The notes under the pieces are model-generated. The model did no database searches. It was not told the origin of the DNA and worked only from the letters and a program-made list of their open reading frames with translations. From Edolisoma coerulescens (Eukaryota > Chordata > Aves > Passeriformes > Campephagidae), in NCBI GenBank assembly GCA_013397115.1, contig VWZW01001322.1:1480282-1544281 (forward strand): DNA of 64,000 bases. The letters run 5' to 3'. This document shows positions 25,501 through 35,610 of this stretch, in pieces; within the stretch, counting starts at the first letter, position 1; every line of letters starts with the position of its first letter. The translations under genes and the position numbers were made by a program.

Positions 25501-27095
25501 AAGGTAATAAAACAGAATAAAGATGACATAGGGAGTAATTTACTTTAACAAGTAAAAAATTTAATGCACATGGAAGGGCATTTCAGCTTGAATTTCTAAT
25601 ATCATGTTATTCTGGACTGTTTTATGACCACCATATTCATTCTGTTGCTTAAAGGGTTTTGGCTCAGAAAGCAATTTAGTTTTAGCGTTGCTATTTATAC
25701 ATATAAACCTGCAGTGCATAATTCATGCTAAAAGCAATGAGACTGTGATTTTGGATTCGAGACAAATTTATTTCATATCATGTTGCTAAATTAGAAGGTA
25801 AGAAAAGATTTTGGGGAGGAAAGAAATGAGGAGGGACATGAGTTCTTCTTTTTCTCATGTTCTGAAACAGATAAAATTCTCACCATTTAAGAAGTAAAAT
25901 AAATCATCAAGGCAAAACATGAAGCTGTCTTGCATGCTGGGACTTGTCTGGAAGAGTTACTAAATTACAAATACTAACGGCTTACGTGATTCCACTGTTT
26001 GCTTGTTTTTTATTGAAATGACAGAAAATGGAAAAGCTGATGCATAAATACATAATCATATTATGTCACTGTACTGATGAAAATTTAGTAGGAAAATGGG
26101 GGGTTCCTTCTATAAGGAACATAGAAAGGTATTTTTCTTTTTTCCCAAGCCTCCCCAGCTGAAGTGGATAAATTTATTTTCAGATTGTGGACACACAAAT
26201 ATACTTTTCTCAGCCCAGTACTCTGCTAAGAAAATTTGTGCATTGGATTTATGCTATTTTCCTCAAGCTCTGGTAAACTGGCAATAAAGCCTGAAATGCC
26301 TGTTGCAAAAGGTGGTGATCACTGGGAGCATCAGTGCTCCCACATGCAGTGCCTGAGCATGATCTAGGACAGCAAGGAAGGGGTGAAACTCTTGGCCAGT
26401 GATCTCCAGCTTGGGTGGTGAATGCAAGCCAAGGCTGTAACACACACTTTTTCATGGTGCTCTATCACGCTTCAGACGAGTCTCCCCAGGATGCTTCCAG
26501 CAGCCAGCACACGCCTGGGAAGCACAACTGGGTTGGTGCAGCTCCAAATGTGCCAAGCCCATGCCTATGGGAGCTTTGGGCTTGGTGCAAACACAGAGGA
26601 CCTGAGGCAGGCACAATGCTGCCTGGCTACTTCACTTTAAATGCTATTGCATACTGAAAAAAGACTTCCTTAAGGCAGTATTTCCTTCAACATAGGAGGC
26701 AGAAGTTCTGTTTATGGGCAGATTTCCATTATCACTCTCCTTTTTCACATTTTATTTAAACGTCTCCCCCCCCCTCCAATTCTGCTTTGGGGAATGATCC
26801 TTTATATGTTTGGTCCCAGTCCAGGGATGAACTGTGCATGGTATGTGGAAATTGTTGGAAAACTCCCTTCAGCTATTTTTGAGGTATAGCAATGTAAAAC
26901 AGAGCTCTCCACTCCTCCCATGCACATATACACTTTTTTCAGTTTATTTACATTTCTCTCCCCTCAGTTGCTGAGTGTCTGTGACAAAAAAACCGCACCA
27001 GAACAAAAGTTTCTCACCAAGTCCCCCAAGGACTTCTCATAGCAAAGTCAAGCTAAGACAACAGGGAGTGCAATGGAACAAATCTTATATCAATT
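22560..27095. other. Unique non-coding sequence
   Basis: No repeat family or gene recognised. Short A-rich simple sequence occurs at about 24,539-24,560. The segment around 25,020-25,160 is AT-rich with homeodomain-type motifs, but no call is made. Confidence 0.45.
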
Positions 27096-27101
27096 GTCTT
27101 T

Positions 27102-27149
27102 AATAAAACCTGGAGATTTGCACACAATGGCAAAAAAAAAAAAAAAAAA
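27102..27149 (+). other. AATAAA signal followed by an A18 tract (retroposed 3'-end signature?)
   Basis: AATAAA at 27102-27107 is followed 24 bases later by 18 consecutive A at 27132-27149. This spacing is what a reverse-transcribed, polyadenylated mRNA would leave. I could not recognise a parent gene upstream or find a flanking target duplication, so a chance A run is equally possible. Confidence 0.3.
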
Positions 27150-30100
27150 GAGTGAACAAAACACAGTTCTTTAAGGTTTTATCACTAAACTTGTGTGAAT
27201 GTTTTTCTGTTTAAGATTAAACAGCATTTTTAGTTGTACTCTGGCAGCTTATTTTGATTTTGCTACGATTGATAAAAAGCGTTCCAGAAATGTTTTTTTC
27301 CTTAACTAGCATTTAACTGAGACAGAAAGCAAACCTTTGTTCCACATCTTTTTCTTTGTTTCTCTGTTTACCAGTAAAGCTTATCTTTAATCTTCAACAG
27401 CTTTGGAATGATGGGGAGAAGCTAGTTTGATGGTGTCTTAAAATAAGGCACACCTGTGAAAACAGATCACTGGCCCAAAATAAGCTTGTTGATCTCACAT
27501 ACATTAGTGTAAAGCTGCAATTCTTCTAGACTCACACCAGTGTTTCAGAGATCAGCATCTGGCCCAAAAGACTGAAGCATTACATTTTTGGAGCTTGATG
27601 TTGATGCTGGCTACAGTTTGGTTTAATTTAATGAAAAAAGATACTGTTTCAACAGCTGGAGAATCAACTCCAGACAAAGCACACACGACGTTGTGATTGC
27701 ACTACATTATAGAGTGGAAATCAGTTGAAATGCCGTTCTGGGGGTGAAAATCCACTTCATACAGTTTTGGCTCCAAGACGCAGCCTTGCACATTATCTCA
27801 ACGTTGCGCAGAGCCTACAACAGTGCCAACATCCTTCAGTGTCACCCAGATGGGCAATTTAGGGGAAAGGCTGATCCTAAGACCAGAACGGAGGAATCCA
27901 GGATGGAGAAAGCCAGACAAAGCTCAAGGATGGTGGGAAAAGGCTTGCCCTATGGGTGTTATTTGGAAACCTGCTCCCCCAAGTATTGACTGCCTAATTC
28001 CACCACGGGGATCAGATAGGATGAAGCAGTTTTATCAACTGAAAAATTAACTGCTGTCTAATAAGGGAGAACAGGGTCAATAGCCATTTGTCTTCACTTC
28101 CTTTCTGTAGCATTCACGCTCATTAGTTAGCTTCTAAATCTTCCTCCCCTTTCAGAGTTGTTTACAGCAGCAGAGAGCCAGTAAAACACCAGCGCAGGCA
28201 TACTAAAAACAGACTTGCCAAAAGCACTCTCATGCTAATAATACACACATTTTCAGTCCCGTATTTGTATTGTCAAGGCCTTAATTCCTGATTTTTTTTG
28301 TCTAAAAAACCAGTCAAAATGTTGAAGGTGTATCAGGTGAAAGACCTGGATTCTGTAATGTGGTTTATCAAAGCTGAAACCTCACAGAGGGTACTTTTTT
28401 ATCTCATGTATCCATTTGTTTTCAGTGTTTCATTGCTTAAAATAAAGGTGGAAGAAAATCTTACTTTGCACTAGATATGGCAGAATATACTATGTTTCTG
28501 TGCCTGGATATCCCTCCTATTTTCCCCAAACAGATTTCTGAAGGGTAATTTTGTGGTGTTTTCTAAATGGACAGCTGGAAAATACAGCCCTAACCTTAAA
28601 TCACCTCCATTGATCTTCAGCCACAGATACTGTTGCTATCTATCCATCAAATCCACACATGCCCATAAACTGTTCCTACCTAACTCAGAACCAAATAAGA
28701 GTCTTTTCTGCACACTGTTCAGATGCAGTCTGAAACTGATGGTAAAAAAGAGCTACAGGAAGTGCTGATGTAGTTTAAATCCTGCCATTAGGACTGTTCT
28801 GTGCCTTCAGATGGACAGGGAAGAGCTTGTTTGAGATCCTCTGAGCTGCCCGTTCCTGCCAGCAATGTGTGTGCCTGCCTGGTAGGACATCTCGTGCTGC
28901 AGCTCGAGGAGCATTACTGAGCAGCACACAAACTACTTCTTAAAGGCAGTCATGGGGCTACTGGGAGTGTGGGAGATGGGAAGGCAAAGCCAGAACAGAA
29001 ATGAAGGATGGTGTTGCCAAGGAAGCAGTGCAAGAGGCAGTAACTGGAGCTGGCAGGAGAGAAAAGAGATGGTAGGAAGTAAGAGGAAGGACAAGACAAG
29101 GCAGCAGCAGGAGAGTCAGTCTCCAAAAGCTGTAAGTAACTACCTTATTAGGTCGATTTTCTGGCCAAAGTCTCTACCAGTCATTCCTACACCTGGCCCT
29201 ACCCACAGCTGCTAATGTGCAATGGTTGAAAAGACATTAATTCTTGATGTCTAAGACACCAGTAATAAGGATTCAGCATATGAATGTTGCTATTAAAAAC
29301 ATGCACCATTTTTCCAGCATAATCTTCCCTAGGACTGGATTCCAGAGCTGAAATCTCCTTCTGCTGTTGTATAACTTGTCATCTATTCCCAGAAAAAAAT
29401 AATTTCCTTACATAAGTATTTTGAGACCAAGATAGAAATCTGTTAACTTTTTCTTCAATCCCTCAGTGTAAGGAAAACTTTACAGACTGAATCATTATTG
29501 CATTTTTCTTCCAAGAAACTTCCCAGTTTGACAAGGTTCATTTGGAAAAGTGTGGACTCCAGAAGAAGTCAAATTTTCTAAACCAGAAAAATAATAAAAC
29601 CAGCTGTGCCCTAAAGCATCCTGAGTTTGGCCTAAAAGCCCAATACCCAGCACAGTGCTAAGTCCCGAGCTTGCAGAAGAGTACTGGTGCACCACTCTAT
29701 TTGTACATGAAGAATCGGCTCTTGGTGGGATTAAAGCCCTTATTTGAAAGGGATGTCTTGAAATCTTCATCACATCTATGTTTTGTTTTGCTCTTTCCAA
29801 TCAAAGATGAGATTCTTATATAAGCAAATGAATGCCAGGAGTGCTTTCGTCTCAAATGAAAAACTTAAGCCTGCTGAAACTTTCAAACTTAAATGGAAAG
29901 AAAGAATCTGCTAAATCTACTTGGATGAAAGTATAGAATGCTAGGCTAGTCCAAAGAAAAGTCTAATTATTAACAGTCTGACTTTTCTATTTTGAGGAGG
30001 TGAAGAAGTCTTAATTTTGGTTATTGCTGTAAGCTCTTCAGAGAATAGAGACTTTCTTTTCAGGTTAATAATTTGTCCTGGTGCTGCAACAGAATGAGTT

Positions 30101-30461
30101 TTATCTATCTTGTCTTTGAAAGGATCTAAAATTATGCTTTTGTCACTTTAGAAAACTTTTAAAACTCTAGAATGTTTGACAAAATACTGTAGTGAGCTTT
30201 AGACAAGACTTCTCTTCATTCTTTACTTGTCTTCACTCATGACTACTGCCAGAATGAGCTGACCATTTCATGTCTGTATTGTAAAAGTTAGCAAAACAGT
30301 GCCATGTGCAGGTTACTCCCGGCTTAGCCCAGCAAGAAACTTTGCAAACATTACCTATAACAACAATCACATTACTTACAGACATCCCAAGGCTCTCAAG
30401 ATTCTCTTGTTTGCCCTCAGATTTCTTGTTTCAGCACTGCCTACCTGAAAAATCAATAATT
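27150..30461. other. Unique non-coding sequence
   Basis: No gene or repeat family recognised. Confidence 0.5.
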
Positions 30462-30505
30462 TCTGAGGGCCATACCTGGGTAATCTGAGGGCCATACCAG
30501 GGTAA
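30462..30505. repeat. Two-copy tandem duplication, 22-bp unit
   Basis: The unit begins TCTGAGGGCCATACCTGGG. It occupies 30462-30483 and repeats at 30484-30505 with one difference (CCTGGG versus CAGGG-type). It is a minor replication-slippage product. Confidence 0.9.
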
Positions 30506-30789
30506 GAAACTTTCTCTTCACATCCTCAACCCAGGCCCCAGGGGAGCAGCAGACTTGATGAAGTCAGTCAGGTCTACATACTGGGCCTTCTGTTTCCCTT
30601 AAGAGTCTCCTTTGACAATGACTGTCTTCTTCTTTATGGAAGTGGTTTTGATGAAGGGCATACACCTCCTTAACCTCAGCAACACCTCCATGCTGTATGA
30701 ACCATCGTCCTTGTCATTGCTCAGTCCCACTCGCAGAGCCTTGCACCTACTGTGCAAGGGCACCTTGGGGATGTGGGGCCTGCTGCACC

Positions 30790-31015
30790 TGGCAGGAGCT
30801 TAGGAGAAGCTTTGCCAGGAGGAGGGCAGAGCAGCCCTGGAAAAGGCTGCCCAGGGAGGCTAAGGATTCTCTATACTTGACAGTTTTTAAAGCTCGGTAG
30901 ACAAATCAGTGGCTCACCTGCTTTCACTTCAGCAATACACCTGCTGTGAGCATGAGGTTGAACAAGAGAACTCCAGAAGAAGTTCTAGCCAGCAATTCTA
31001 TGTTTCCATAATTCA
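30790..31015 (+). mobile_element. CR1 LINE 3' fragment, plus orientation, degraded
   Basis: GCAGCCCTGGAAAAGGCTGC and CCAGGGAGGCTAAGGATTCT match the end of the CR1 ORF2 coding region. AGCATGAGGTTGAACAAGAG and CAATTCTATGTTTCCATA are a diverged 3' untranslated end. It is older and more diverged than the copy at 32.5 kb. Confidence 0.8.
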
Positions 31016-32452
31016 CTGGATAAACTTCAGGAGTCACCTAGGAAAAATAGTGCTGATGAGAAACAATGTATTATATTACACCTAGGAATTATTTTTTCAG
31101 ACAATTCACAGTAAGGCAAATAAAGACAAATGACATTTAACTTTGCAATGAATGAAAATGAAAATGAAGTATGGTAACTTTTACATGCAAGAAGTGCATT
31201 TCTTCAAACTTCTAAGTCAGAACAGCTTTGAGAAAAAGCATGAAGTTTATAACTAGATGAAGCACAGAGACTGTAACCAGAAGAAGATGAAAGAACCTTT
31301 GTTCTCTCTGGTACAGCCCTAAGTGCTGAGCTTTCAGTGTTTCTCAATGCTGCTGAGAAACAGTCTCATTTCTCATCAACAGTTTCATTAGCCTTTGGGG
31401 TAAAATCTTTCTAAATCACGGTGAATGTTACCTATATAATGGTCAGTTGCAAGAAACAGTTAAGTTCATTATGGGAGCAGATATCTGGAAGTACCATAGC
31501 TTTCCTTCCAACCACCAGCACACGTCCCTGTCCAAGAAAAGAGCACCTGCAAGACACATGGGTGGAAGGGTTTTACTGGCCATTGTTTTGTGATCAGTTG
31601 GGTGTCTGAGAGAGAGACAAAGAGATCAAAGGAAGAGACAGATGGTGGCAAGGAAAAAGCCAACAACACAGACATAACAAGGGCCAGGAATGTGCCTCTG
31701 AGAAAAGCTAAGAGAAAAAGGAAAAAAGAGCTTTTAGAGTGTTTCGTGGAAAACAGACTTGAGCTGTAAACAGAAGCCATGCCTTTTCTGCAATTCTTGC
31801 TGTGTGAAGAAAAAGAGGGCTTTGTACTTTCTATGCAATTAAATGGGATTGGATCAGAGAAACCTCATTTCAGAAAACATAAATTTCTCCTGGCTGGAGC
31901 CCCCTATGACCCAGGGGTTTTATTGAAATTTCTACCCAGCTCATATAAGTTTACACACAGTCACCTTGAAAAGCAATATTATTGCTCTATTTACTCCTAA
32001 AACAGCACACTCTGCTCAGCAGTCAGTCAATTATGTTTCCAACACACCCACTGCTGTTACACTGAAAGAGCTGTAGTTCAGGAGGGTTTCAGACAAGCTC
32101 GTGAAGTGGTCATGTAATGGGACTGGAGTCAATAGTGCAGGGCAGAGTGCTGGTGCATATGTTTTTCAGTCACCTCTTTCTCATCTTACTTGCCTTGTTT
32201 TTTTGTCAAAATGGGTCCTGAGAAAATGCTGGCACTGTCAGACCTGGAAAAGGACAGAGACCATTTGCCCTGATACTGACAGTCTGATTTTTCAAAGTGC
32301 AAGTGAAAAAGGTTCTGTCTTCCCATTCAGGAAATTGACTAAACTGGGGAAACTGTCTATTTCCTGATTTATACTCCTTCTGATCTACTAAATGTTCATA
32401 GAATACAGTTAGTGAGATGAGAATTTAGAGTAATTTGTAGCTGGCACACATA
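31016..32452. other. Unique non-coding sequence
   Basis: No feature recognised. Confidence 0.5.
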
Positions 32453-33180
32453 CAATCATAGAATAACTGAATTGTTAAGACTGGAAAAGACCTTTAAGAT
32501 CATTAATTCCAACCATCAACGCACACCACCACTGTCCTCGAGTGCCAGATCTGCACATCATTTAAATACCTCCAGGGGTGATGACTCCACCACTTCCCTG
32601 GACAGCCAATTCCAATGCTTGAAAACCCTTTCGGTAAAGAAATTTTTCCTAATATCCAATCCAAATCTGGCACAAGGTTTCCTCTCATCCTGTCACTTAT
32701 TAACCAGGAGAAGAGGCCAACTCCCACCTGGCTGCAACCTCTTTGCAGGCAGTTGTAGAAAATGGTAGGGACTTCCCTGAGCCTTCTTTTCTCCAGGCTG
32801 AACAACCACAGCTCCCTCAGCCATTCCTCACAGGACTTTTGCTCCAGACCACTCACATCTTCACTGCCCTTCTCTGGACATGCTCCAGCCCTTCAATGTC
32901 TTTCTTGCAGTGAGCGGCCCAGAACTGAACACAGCACCTGAGGTGTGGCCTCACCAGTGCCAAGCACAGGGGGACGATCACTGCCCCGGTCCTGCTGGCC
33001 ATCCTATTGCTGATACAGGCCAGGACGGCATTGGGCTTTTTGGTCACCTGGGCACAGCTGGCTCATGTTCAGCTGCTGTCACCAGCACTCGCACGTTCTT
33101 TTCTGCTGGGCAGCTTTCCAGACACTCCCCCAAGACTGTAGTGCGGCAGGGGATGTTATGACCCAGGTGCAGGACTCAGC
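32453..33180 (-). mobile_element. CR1 LINE, about 730-bp 3' fragment with ORF2 remnant, minus orientation
   Basis: This is the largest transposon relic here. Read on the minus strand it contains the C-terminal part of CR1 ORF2, the endonuclease/reverse-transcriptase polyprotein, followed by the 3' untranslated end. Recognisable segments are VRPHLRCCVQFWAAHCKKDI with HVQRRAV (33047-32856), then LRELWLFSLEKRRLRE and GCSQVGVGLFSW in a different frame (32856-32503). The frame change near 32,855 shows at least one indel. The nucleotide match to remembered CR1 sequence is continuous, for example AAATTTTTCCTAATATCCAA and TTCTTTTCTCCAGGCTGAAC on the plus strand. The upstream catalytic domains are absent, so the copy is dead. 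Confidence 0.95.
32503..33047 (-). pseudogene. CR1 ORF2 C-terminal remnant, frameshifted
   Basis: This is the protein-coding relic inside the CR1 fragment: two minus-strand frames (33047-32853 and 32856-32503) that in an intact element would be one continuous reverse-transcriptase C-terminus. A frameshift with a stop separates them. Only the last part of the protein is represented, without the catalytic YxDD motif. Confidence 0.9.
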
Positions 33181-35027
33181 AAATCCTACATACAGACATG
33201 TCTTTGGTGTACCTACACTGTGCAGAAAAGATGGCATGCTAGTGAGATGTGCAGGTTGTTTTCTTCTTGCAGCTCAACATAACTCATGCTTGCCTTGTTT
33301 CCTGCACAATGTTCAAAACCTGCTCTGAAGACAGTACCCCTGATTGCCATACCAGAGCTTCACATCAAAGTGACAGGGCTTGCCAGTGTCCCTTCATATT
33401 GAAAACTGGTGAGTCCCAGGAAAAGTAAAGCCAAACATAACCATGTTGGACACGATTTTAAATTCCCCAAACTAGATTTTTTTTGTATACTATTTTGTGT
33501 TTGGAGCACGGCTTCCCTGACTTCAGCTGCAGCTGAGAAAGTTCAGCACGCCTACAAGTCCTGCACTAAGAATAAAAGCAATGTAAAATTATTGACAGCT
33601 TCTGAAAAGATTGGCTCGAGTGACTCAGCTATCACCACATGGGAGCTGTTTGACAGAAAAAGGGAGAGTATCCAATTCTCCAAGGTAGAACATCACCCCC
33701 TTGCCATATGTTCTCTTGCTAAATTCTGTCTCATTCTCTATACTCTTTCTCATTTCTGGGACCAATGAAGTGGGAGCAGGTCTTATGGTGTCTTTAATCA
33801 TGTTCAGTTCCTGAAACTCTCTGTCCTGATTATAGAATGAACCTTGTCATGAAAGACAACTTGCATAAACATGAGAAGTACCGAAGTTTTCATCTTTGAT
33901 AATACTTTAATCAATTGGCATGTATTTTGCCTGTTTTTCAAAAACAGGAGCAAACCCCCATATTTGACCTTGTCCTGCCACTCACAATGGCTACCAGGAA
34001 GTAGATGGAGCCTTTAAAAGGCACTGCATGGATCTCTGCAGTCTGGCTAGTGGCATGGCAGAAAATGGTGATAGGTGTCAGATACCACTACGAGGGAAGT
34101 GGAACACACACGTTGATGCCTGGCTCATTTCTCCACCAGCCTCTTATTCTCTCAGCCTTGTTAAGTCCTTATCCTTCCCTTTGGCCAGTCCCATTTCTTC
34201 TCACATAGATACAGTACCCTTTGCAGACCTACAGCTACTCATTCAGTCGTACATAGCTCCTCCCATCAGGCTCCTGTTCTGGACTTTGATCTGAAACTCA
34301 TCACTTTTCCTTTAGAAAATCTTTAGTCAACAAAAGACTCTTTTCCCATTGTTTCATTCTCAGCAACATCTAACAATTTTCCAGACATTTTCCAGGAGAA
34401 ATCAGTCTAAAGCAATGCTTACCATTGAAATGGTCAATGTTTTGAAAAATTTTAAGTGACTGAAAACCAGCAAATGTTTCAGGTGAGAAGAATAGGTCTA
34501 CCTCCAATATGAATAAAAGTTGGTTGTATAAAACCTGGCATTTTATCTCCAACTGTGTAAACACCCTGTACAGATGATAGTCACACTAATATGAAGCACT
34601 GAAAAACAAACAGAAAACAACACAAGACAAAGCATTAAATATTGTATTAGAATATTTATCCAAGGCTATTCATAATTTGATCCTGACACTGGAATACCAG
34701 TTGCCTATAAATATGATTTTCTGCTTTACCTCCTACCACATGGCCCCAATACCCGTGCTGGATTTGCAAAACAGAAAGGCACCTCTGCAGAGTGTACTCC
34801 TCTAGTTCAGACAGTTACTTCCAGACACCTTCCAAAAAACACCCAATAGTTTCCCTTTCCTGAGCTGCAAAGAGAGAAAGGAACAGCAGTGACTTACTTC
34901 AACCACTTCATCAAGGATGGCTTGAAAACATACAGAGTTTTCTACACGTTACAGTCCACGCGGGTTAATGCACTTCTGGGAACAGAGATACTTGGGAGAA
35001 CTTGCCCTTCAAGTGGGATGCAGAGTA
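33181..35027. other. Unique non-coding sequence
   Basis: A 119-codon plus-strand ORF at 33409-33768 has no recognisable domain and begins at an arbitrary ATG. Nothing else is notable. Confidence 0.45.
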
Positions 35028-35033
35028 TATGAT
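35028..35033. repeat. Target-site duplication TATGAT, left copy
   Basis: A six-base direct repeat immediately outside the LTR. It is identical to 35605-35610. Confidence 0.85.
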
Positions 35034-35604
35034 TGTGGCGGCACTGGCTGGCCACTGGGATGCCCTTGGCAGTCTGCTAGGTCGGCTGTGAGGGGCACGC
35101 AAGCCCGGGTAAGGAAAGCCCGGAGGTCTGAACTGCGGTGCCCTCGATAGAGCTGGGCGACGCACAAAAGCAATCAAGGACGCAGCTTCCTCACCCCAGA
35201 GAGCTTCCCCCAGGCTGGTGGTCAGGTGCGCAGGCGGACGAGGAGAGAGGGGTCTGCTGCATGGGTTCCAGATGTTTAACCCTCTGAAGAGTTCAGGGGC
35301 AGGAGACCAGGAACAAGGCAAGGTGCAAGGGTTTTATACCGGGACTAAGGGAGGCGGGGTAAAGGGTTGCAACCAATAGGGAAAGGGAACATGGGAGGAG
35401 CCGACAGGGGAACAGCCAATGGGGATAGAACAGAGGAGGGATTTACACAGACAACCAAGAGGAGAACATTCTGGAACATAATGCATATGGAACAGAGGAA
35501 ATACATAAACATGGACTTATACATAATGTAAATTGGTGCTGCAGGGAGGCTGTGGGAACTCACCATAACTGAAAGGTGGGTTTTAGGGGTTGCGCACTGC
35601 AACA
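35034..35604 (-). mobile_element. Complete solo LTR of an endogenous retrovirus (ERVK-like), minus orientation
   Basis: The 571-bp element begins TGTGGC and ends GCAACA on the plus strand, giving the canonical TG...CA ends as an imperfect inverted repeat. It is flanked by perfect TATGAT direct repeats. A six-base duplication is characteristic of class II (beta-/alpha-like, ERVK) integrases. On the minus strand a promoter can be read in order: two inverted CCAAT boxes (35416-35420, 35373-35377), a GC box GAGGCGGGGT (35351-35360) and TATA box GGTATAAAAC (35340-35331). No internal retroviral sequence is present, so it arose by LTR-LTR recombination. The perfect duplication and intact promoter suggest a fairly recent insertion. 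A 118-codon minus frame inside it is not a gene. Confidence 0.88.
35331..35420 (-). promoter_or_regulatory. LTR core promoter: CCAAT boxes, GC box, TATA box
   Basis: TATA box GGTATAAAAC at 35340-35331, a consensus Sp1-type GC box at 35351-35360, and CCAAT (inverted) at 35373-35377 and 35416-35420. The spacing is that of an RNA polymerase II promoter directing transcription toward lower coordinates, with an expected start near 35,300-35,310. Confidence 0.7.
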
Positions 35605-35610
35605 TATGAT
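35605..35610. repeat. Target-site duplication TATGAT, right copy
   Basis: Matches 35028-35033 exactly and fixes the LTR boundary. Confidence 0.85.

Noticed and set aside
34965..35321. 118-codon minus-strand ORF
   Set aside because: Mostly inside the solo LTR (promoter-downstream region). GC-rich LTR sequence explains the open frame.
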